Below, one piece after another: positions 7,349 through 11,370 of a DNA stretch of 11,370 bases (its first letter is position 1; each line of letters begins with the position of its first letter). A program made the translations under genes and the position numbers. The notes under the pieces were generated by a model. It did no database searches. It had not been told where the DNA came from and saw nothing but the letters and a program-made list of their open reading frames with translations. The DNA is taken from contig JAOZRF010000050.1 of assembly GCA_029940245.1 (NCBI GenBank), positions 1 through 11,370 of the forward strand, in the 5' to 3' direction. Source of the DNA: Desulfobacula sp. (GTDB lineage Bacteria; Desulfobacterota; Desulfobacteria; Desulfobacterales; Desulfobacteraceae).

Positions 7349-8569
7349 ATGGCGTTAAGAGTACAAAAATATGGCGGAACCTCTGTTGCAGATATTAAGC
7401 GGATCAACAATGTTGCAGACAGGGTCCGGAAAGCATATGATCAAGGAGACGAGGTGGTGGTGGTCCTCTCTGCCATGTCAGGTGTAACCGACAGTCTTAT
7501 CGCTCTTGCCGAACAAGCCACAAAAACGCCGGACAAAAGGGAACTTGACGTACTTCTTGCCACAGGCGAACAGACAACAGCAGCCCTTCTTGCCATGATC
7601 CTCAAGTCAAGGGGATACAAGGCAAAATCTTTTCTTGGTTTCCAGGCCGGCATTCATACTGATAAAACATCCGGCAAAGCAAGAATCATGAATATTGACT
7701 GCCAAAACATACAACAGGCCCTTGAAGATGGGCATATTGCCGTGGTGGCAGGATTTCAAGGGACAGATAAAGATGGCGCCATCACCACCCTTGGCAGAGG
7801 CGGGTCCGACACATCAGCCGTTGCCATTGCTTCTTCCCTGAAAGCTGATGTCTGTGAAATATTCACAGATGTGGATGGGGTCTACACCACAGACCCAAGA
7901 ATTTGTAACAGTGCAAAAAAAATCAACAGAATATCCTATGAAGAAATGCTTGAAATGGCCATACTGGGTGCCAGGGTTCTTCAAACCCGTTCAGTTGAAT
8001 TTGCAAAAAAATATAATGTGCCAGTGCATGTAAGGTCATCATTCAGTGAGGAGGAAGGAACAATGGTCGTAAACGAGAGTTCTGATATGGAAAGTGTCAT
8101 TGTGTCAGGTATTACCTGTGATATGAATGAGGCAAGAATCACGTTAAAGAGGGTTCCAGACCAACCCGGTGTCTCTGCAAAAATTTTTACCCCCCTTGCC
8201 GAAGCAGAAATAAGCGTGGACATGATTATTCAGAACACCCGCTCCGGTGGTGAGACTGACCTGACCTTTACTGTGACCAAAGATGACTTTGAACGGGCAA
8301 AAGAAATTTCCTACAAAGTTGCCAAGGAACTGGGTGCTGGTGAGGTTCTCACTGCTAAAGAAATTGCCAAGGTTTCAGTTATCGGACTGGGAATGAAAAG
8401 TCATTCAGGTGTGGCATCCACCATGTTCCAGGCCCTGGCATCTGAAAATATCAATATCCGGCTTATCAGTACATCGGAAATCAGGATCTCCTGCGTAATC
8501 CTGGCAAAATATGCTGAGCTTGCAGTGAGAACCCTTCACACGGCTTTCGGTCTGGATCAGGAAAAATAA
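7349..8569 (+). CDS. lysC: aspartate kinase (monofunctional, two C-terminal ACT domains)
   Basis: This enzyme phosphorylates aspartate to 4-phospho-aspartate, the entry step to lysine, threonine, methionine and diaminopimelate. The 406-residue protein has KYGGTS at 7-12, ATGEQ at 71-75, a GRGGSDTSA segment, and FTDVDGVYTTDPR at 172-184, the ATP and aspartate sites of the amino-acid kinase fold. Residues from about 250 form two ACT domains, with RVPDQPG and NTRSGGETDLTFT as typical pieces. These normally bind lysine or threonine as feedback inhibitors. GGAG at 7340-7343 serves the ATG. The 29-bp gap after tsaE contains a TATAAT (7321-7326) without a good -35 box, so an internal promoter is possible but unproven. 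A strong in-frame internal start lies at codon 239. The gene converges on pyrF. Confidence 0.96.
   Translation: MALRVQKYGGTSVADIKRINNVADRVRKAYDQGDEVVVVLSAMSGVTDSLIALAEQATKTPDKRELDVLLATGEQTTAALLAMILKSRGYKAKSFLGFQAGIHTDKTSGKARIMNIDCQNIQQALEDGHIAVVAGFQGTDKDGAITTLGRGGSDTSAVAIASSLKADVCEIFTDVDGVYTTDPRICNSAKKINRISYEEMLEMAILGARVLQTRSVEFAKKYNVPVHVRSSFSEEEGTMVVNESSDMESVIVSGITCDMNEARITLKRVPDQPGVSAKIFTPLAEAEISVDMIIQNTRSGGETDLTFTVTKDDFERAKEISYKVAKELGAGEVLTAKEIAKVSVIGLGMKSHSGVASTMFQALASENINIRLISTSEIRISCVILAKYAELAVRTLHTAFGLDQEK
8063..8569 (+). other. probable internal translation start giving an aspartate kinase beta subunit
   Basis: Codon 239 of lysC is an ATG at 8063-8065, preceded by GAGGAGGAAGG at about 8049-8058, one of the best ribosome sites in the window at good spacing. 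Starting here would make a 168-residue protein of essentially only the two ACT domains. Bacillus subtilis aspartokinase II and Corynebacterium LysC make such beta subunits from in-frame internal starts and assemble as alpha2beta2. The purine-rich run also encodes Glu-Glu-Glu-Gly-Thr, a conserved stretch, so protein constraint could explain part of it. Confidence 0.4.
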
Positions 8570-8574
8570 ACCCG

Positions 8575-8599
8575 CATAATCGGCCCTGAGTCGGTTATG
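8575..8599. terminator. hairpin between convergent lysC and pyrF; weak bidirectional terminator candidate
   Basis: In plus-strand RNA, 8575-8584 pairs with 8590-8599 as a 10-bp stem with two G-U wobbles around a 5-base loop. No U-run follows in that direction. Read from the minus strand the stem has two mismatches, but the bases after it include TTTATTTTT, which suits termination of pyrF. The pyrF stop codon lies inside the hairpin. An alternative 7-bp pairing, GCCCTGA (8583-8589) with TCAGGGC (8606-8612), overlaps it. Confidence 0.35.
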
Positions 8600-9326
8600 A
8601 TAGATTCAGGGCTGCTTCAATTTCTTGAATAACTTTCCAGGCAGCCGCAGTTGGATCATTGGCATCCCTGATTGGCCGGCCTATGACAATCAGGTCACTG
8701 CCAAGAGCCACAGCCTGGGCAGGTGTGGTTACCCTTTTTTGATCATCATTTTCAAGCAGGCTCCAGGAAGGCCTGATTCCCGGTGTTACTGCCAGAAAAG
8801 ATTTTCCAAACCGTTTCTTTATCTGTTGAACTTCAATTCCTGAGCAGACAACTCCTCTGCAACCGGATTCATAGGCCATTTTTGCCCGGTGCATGACCAG
8901 GAGACTGGGATCTTTTACAAATTCATATTTAAATCCTGCGGCTTCAACCGCAGCGGCATCATTGTCTGTCAAAAGGGTAACCCCAAGGACGTCAGTTTTC
9001 CCTTTTCCCCCTTTAACTGCTTTTTCAAGCATGGCCCGGGAGGATGCGCAATGGACAGTTACAAGGTCCACGCCTAATTTTACCACCCGTTCCATGGCCC
9101 TTTGAACCGTGGCAGATATATCGTGAAGTTTGAGGTCAAGAAATATTTTTGCCCGGCTTTCTTTTTTAACCATCTGAATCACGGACGGCCCCTGATCAAT
9201 AAAGAGTTCAAGACCAATTTTAAACATCCCCACCTTTCCATCAAGAAGTTTCACATATTCTTTTGCGTCCCTTACAGAAGAAAAATCCAACGGAAACACA
9301 ATATAATCACTGCCTTGTTTTTTCAT
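8595..9326 (-). CDS. pyrF: orotidine 5'-phosphate decarboxylase
   Basis: PyrF turns OMP into UMP, the last step of pyrimidine synthesis. The 243-residue protein is a standard single-domain TIM barrel of the short (bacterial) type. Asp14 in FPLDF and Lys36 in FKIGLELF contact the substrate. The catalytic tetrad segment DLKLHD (64-69, with Asp64, Lys66 and Asp69) is intact. TPGIRP and IVIGRPI near the C-terminus bind the phosphate. AAGGAT at 9334-9339 lies 7 bases before the ATG. The gene starts 24 bp after the end of the RND pump gene on the same strand, so it could be co-transcribed with it; a functional link is not evident. Confidence 0.96.
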   Translation of the reverse strand: MKKQGSDYIVFPLDFSSVRDAKEYVKLLDGKVGMFKIGLELFIDQGPSVIQMVKKESRAKIFLDLKLHDISATVQRAMERVVKLGVDLVTVHCASSRAMLEKAVKGGKGKTDVLGVTLLTDNDAAAVEAAGFKYEFVKDPSLLVMHRAKMAYESGCRGVVCSGIEVQQIKKRFGKSFLAVTPGIRPSWSLLENDDQKRVTTPAQAVALGSDLIVIGRPIRDANDPTAAAWKVIQEIEAALNLS

Positions 9327-9350
9327 AACTCTATCCTTAAGATCGAAAAT

Positions 9351-11370
9351 TTACTTTCCCTGTTCCTCTAACATAGATACTGATTTCTTTAGATTTTCTT
9401 TTGGTACAAACAAACCTTTTATATCCTCAAGAATCATGTAAAGACATGGCACCATCAAAAGCGTTATAAATGTTGCAAACAATATGCCGAACCCCAGTGA
9501 AATCGCCATGGGAATCAAAAATCTGGCCTGTCGTGATGTTTCGGTGATAATGGGTGCCAACCCACCGCAGGTTGTCAATGTGGTCAATAAAATAGGTCTG
9601 AACCGCTGGATACCTGCTGAATGGACCGCATACAAGGCAGGGAATCCTTCACGGCACCGTTGATTTGTCAAATCAATCAATACCAGGGAATCATTCACCA
9701 CAACACCGGACATGGCAATCAGCCCGAAAAGGCTCATGACGGAAAGAGCGTATCCCATTATAAGGTGTCCTGCAATAGCACCGATCATGCCAAAGGGAAT
9801 ACAGAACATAATGATAAAAGGTTGAAGATAACTTTTAAACGGGATGGCCAAAAGAGCAAAAATACAGAGCAGTGCCATTCCAAGGCCTCTTAAAAGGGCT
9901 GATATACTTTCCTTTATATCTGCCTGGTGCCCTTTAAAACTATAGGAGAGCCCGGGATATTTACCCAGAAGATCCGGCAGGATTTCCTGTTGCATATCCT
10001 TTACAATATTTTCTGCCTGGGAAGGGGGTCTGACATTGGCAGTAACAGAAATCTCGCGCCGTCCATTTATCCTTTTTATCGAGGTATATGCCCTGCCCGT
10101 TATGATTTTAACAGCGTCCCGAAGCTGAATTTCTCCAACAGGGGCTAAAATTACCAATTCTTCAAAGGTTGATTCAGACATCCTTTCTTCTTCGGGCAGC
10201 AGAACTCTGACCGTGACCTCACTTCTCCCCCGCTGGTTCTTAACTGCAGACACCCCCTGGAATGCATGGCGGATCTGGTTGGCCACTTCCCTGGAGGTCA
10301 GTCCCATTCGCTTTCCTGCAGGGCTCAATGTAATATCAAATTGTTTGTTCCCCTTGGCAGACCCATCATCAATATCATGGACAATGGGATACCCGGAAAG
10401 GCTTTTAGCCAGGTCTTCCCCTGCCCTGTCCAGCATGTTTATATCCCGGTGACTCAAACTCACCGTCAAATTTTTGCCTGATCCGGGGCCTCCTCTGTCA
10501 GACTCAAAGGAAATGTTTTCAAGCCCGGGAATTGTACCGGTCTTATTTCGCCAGATATTTGTCACTTCTGAAGTATTTAAAGGACGGATATCCGGATCTG
10601 TCAGATAGAGCCTGACCCTGACATGGTTGTCCCTGACCTGGGAAAAAATGCCCGTTGACAAAAAATCCTTACCGTTTTCCTCAATAACCTCATGGGCTTT
10701 TTGAACAAGAAGCTGTTCAACATTCTTTAAGGTATCAGAAGGAGTGCCATAGGGCAAAACTGCCTCACAAAATGCATAATCAGATTCTACTTTGGGGAAC
10801 ATCACCATTCCCATTCGGCCGGAAGAGACAAAACCCACAGTTGTCATGAGCAAGGCAATGCCAAATGCGATGACAATATATCGATAATGTAATATCCTGG
10901 ACAAAAATCCGCCATAATATTTTTTAACAAACGTTTCAAAAAGCTTGCTAAATTTTTTCTGTCCCTTTTCAAGATAATTTAAGGGGAAAAACAAAGGACG
11001 TCTGTTTTTATGGCTTAAATGGGCCGGCAAAACAAAAAGACTCTCGATCAAAGAAACCGCAAATACTGCTATAACCACAAACGGAAGCGTTTTAAATACC
11101 TTGCCCATAAAGCCCGGCACAAACATTAAGGGCACAAATACCACCATGTTTGTAATCACGCTAAAAACAACTGGCATGGCAATGCTTCTGGTCCCTTTAA
11201 CAGCAGCTTCCAGAAACGGCATTCCCTGACGTCTGCAAAAATAAATATTTTCTCCCACGACGACAGCATCATCCACAACAATCCCCAGGGTAACAATAAA
11301 GGCAAACATGCTGATAATGTTAATGGAAAATGTAGTGGGCGCAAGAAAAAGAAAAGAGCCTAAAAAAGAA
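9351..11370 (-). CDS. RND-family efflux transporter (HAE1/AcrB-like), C-terminal two thirds; 5' end beyond right edge
   Basis: The frame is open from the right edge to a TAA at 9351-9353, giving about 672 residues of an inner-membrane proton-driven pump that is usually a little over 1,000 long. About the first third is missing. The ATG at 11307-11309 is an internal methionine, because in-frame RND sequence (FSINIIS) continues upstream of it. TM4 has GIVVDDAVVVGENIY with the Asp-Asp proton relay. A periplasmic porter and docking domain follows the TM5-TM7 segments. The second membrane half includes IPFGMIGAIAGHLIMG and GVVVNDSLVLID. In TM10 the lysine of E. coli AcrB (Lys940) is replaced by asparagine, as in one branch of AcrB-like proteins. 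A membrane-fusion partner is probably encoded upstream, outside the window. The substrate is unknown. Confidence 0.93.
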   Translation of the reverse strand, partial: SFLGSFLFLAPTTFSINIISMFAFIVTLGIVVDDAVVVGENIYFCRRQGMPFLEAAVKGTRSIAMPVVFSVITNMVVFVPLMFVPGFMGKVFKTLPFVVIAVFAVSLIESLFVLPAHLSHKNRRPLFFPLNYLEKGQKKFSKLFETFVKKYYGGFLSRILHYRYIVIAFGIALLMTTVGFVSSGRMGMVMFPKVESDYAFCEAVLPYGTPSDTLKNVEQLLVQKAHEVIEENGKDFLSTGIFSQVRDNHVRVRLYLTDPDIRPLNTSEVTNIWRNKTGTIPGLENISFESDRGGPGSGKNLTVSLSHRDINMLDRAGEDLAKSLSGYPIVHDIDDGSAKGNKQFDITLSPAGKRMGLTSREVANQIRHAFQGVSAVKNQRGRSEVTVRVLLPEEERMSESTFEELVILAPVGEIQLRDAVKIITGRAYTSIKRINGRREISVTANVRPPSQAENIVKDMQQEILPDLLGKYPGLSYSFKGHQADIKESISALLRGLGMALLCIFALLAIPFKSYLQPFIIMFCIPFGMIGAIAGHLIMGYALSVMSLFGLIAMSGVVVNDSLVLIDLTNQRCREGFPALYAVHSAGIQRFRPILLTTLTTCGGLAPIITETSRQARFLIPMAISLGFGILFATFITLLMVPCLYMILEDIKGLFVPKENLKKSVSMLEEQGK

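Noticed and set aside
8889..9371. Plus-strand open frames over pyrF and the end of the RND gene.
   Set aside because: They lie antisense to well-conserved genes and have no motifs or ribosome sites.
11307..11309. ATG at 11307-11309 as the start of a short RND protein.
   Set aside because: In-frame sequence typical of RND proteins continues upstream to the edge, so the gene is simply cut by the window.

Overview
The window looks like a chromosomal segment of a low-to-mid GC, strictly Gram-negative bacterium. The best guess is a sulfate-reducing Desulfobacterales-type deltaproteobacterium: the nnr-tsaE-lysC run and the style of the proteins fit that group. This placement is inference; there is no rRNA or tRNA here to confirm it. 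No tRNA, rRNA, CRISPR array, insertion sequence, integrase or phage gene was seen.

Left part (1-2406, minus strand). A beta-keto-acid cleavage enzyme (BKACE/Kce family, 1594-2406) is followed 25 bp later by a class III PLP aminotransferase (234-1568). After a 110-bp gap comes the N-terminal end of a PHP-domain protein that runs off the left edge. A 386-bp non-coding region (2407-2792) holds a candidate promoter framed by a near-perfect 14-bp dyad and separates this unit from a divergent gene.

Middle (2793-5262, plus strand). The divergent gene is ablB, the beta-lysine N6-acetyltransferase, without its usual partner ablA (lysine 2,3-aminomutase). A 13-codon mini-ORF, a ZIP-family metal transporter and the DNA glycosylase tag follow.

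Right-middle (5293-8569, plus strand). A tight housekeeping run: nnr (NAD(P)HX repair), tsaE (tRNA t6A synthesis; 4-bp overlap with nnr) and lysC (aspartate kinase, with a strong in-frame internal start that would give a separate regulatory subunit).

Right end (8595-11370, minus strand). pyrF (OMP decarboxylase) lies 24 bp downstream of a large RND efflux pump gene whose 5' part is beyond the right edge. lysC and pyrF converge over a small hairpin.

The most interesting reading concerns 234-3638. AblB would make N6-acetyl-beta-lysine. A beta-transaminase would convert it to 6-acetamido-3-oxohexanoate. A BKACE enzyme could cleave that with acetyl-CoA to acetoacetate and 4-acetamidobutyryl-CoA. 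The three adjacent genes would thus make and dismantle the compatible solute N6-acetyl-beta-lysine. The transaminase step and the deacetylation of 4-acetamidobutyryl-CoA are known biochemically from a beta-lysine-degrading Pseudomonas; the BKACE step and the gene assignments are hypothesis.
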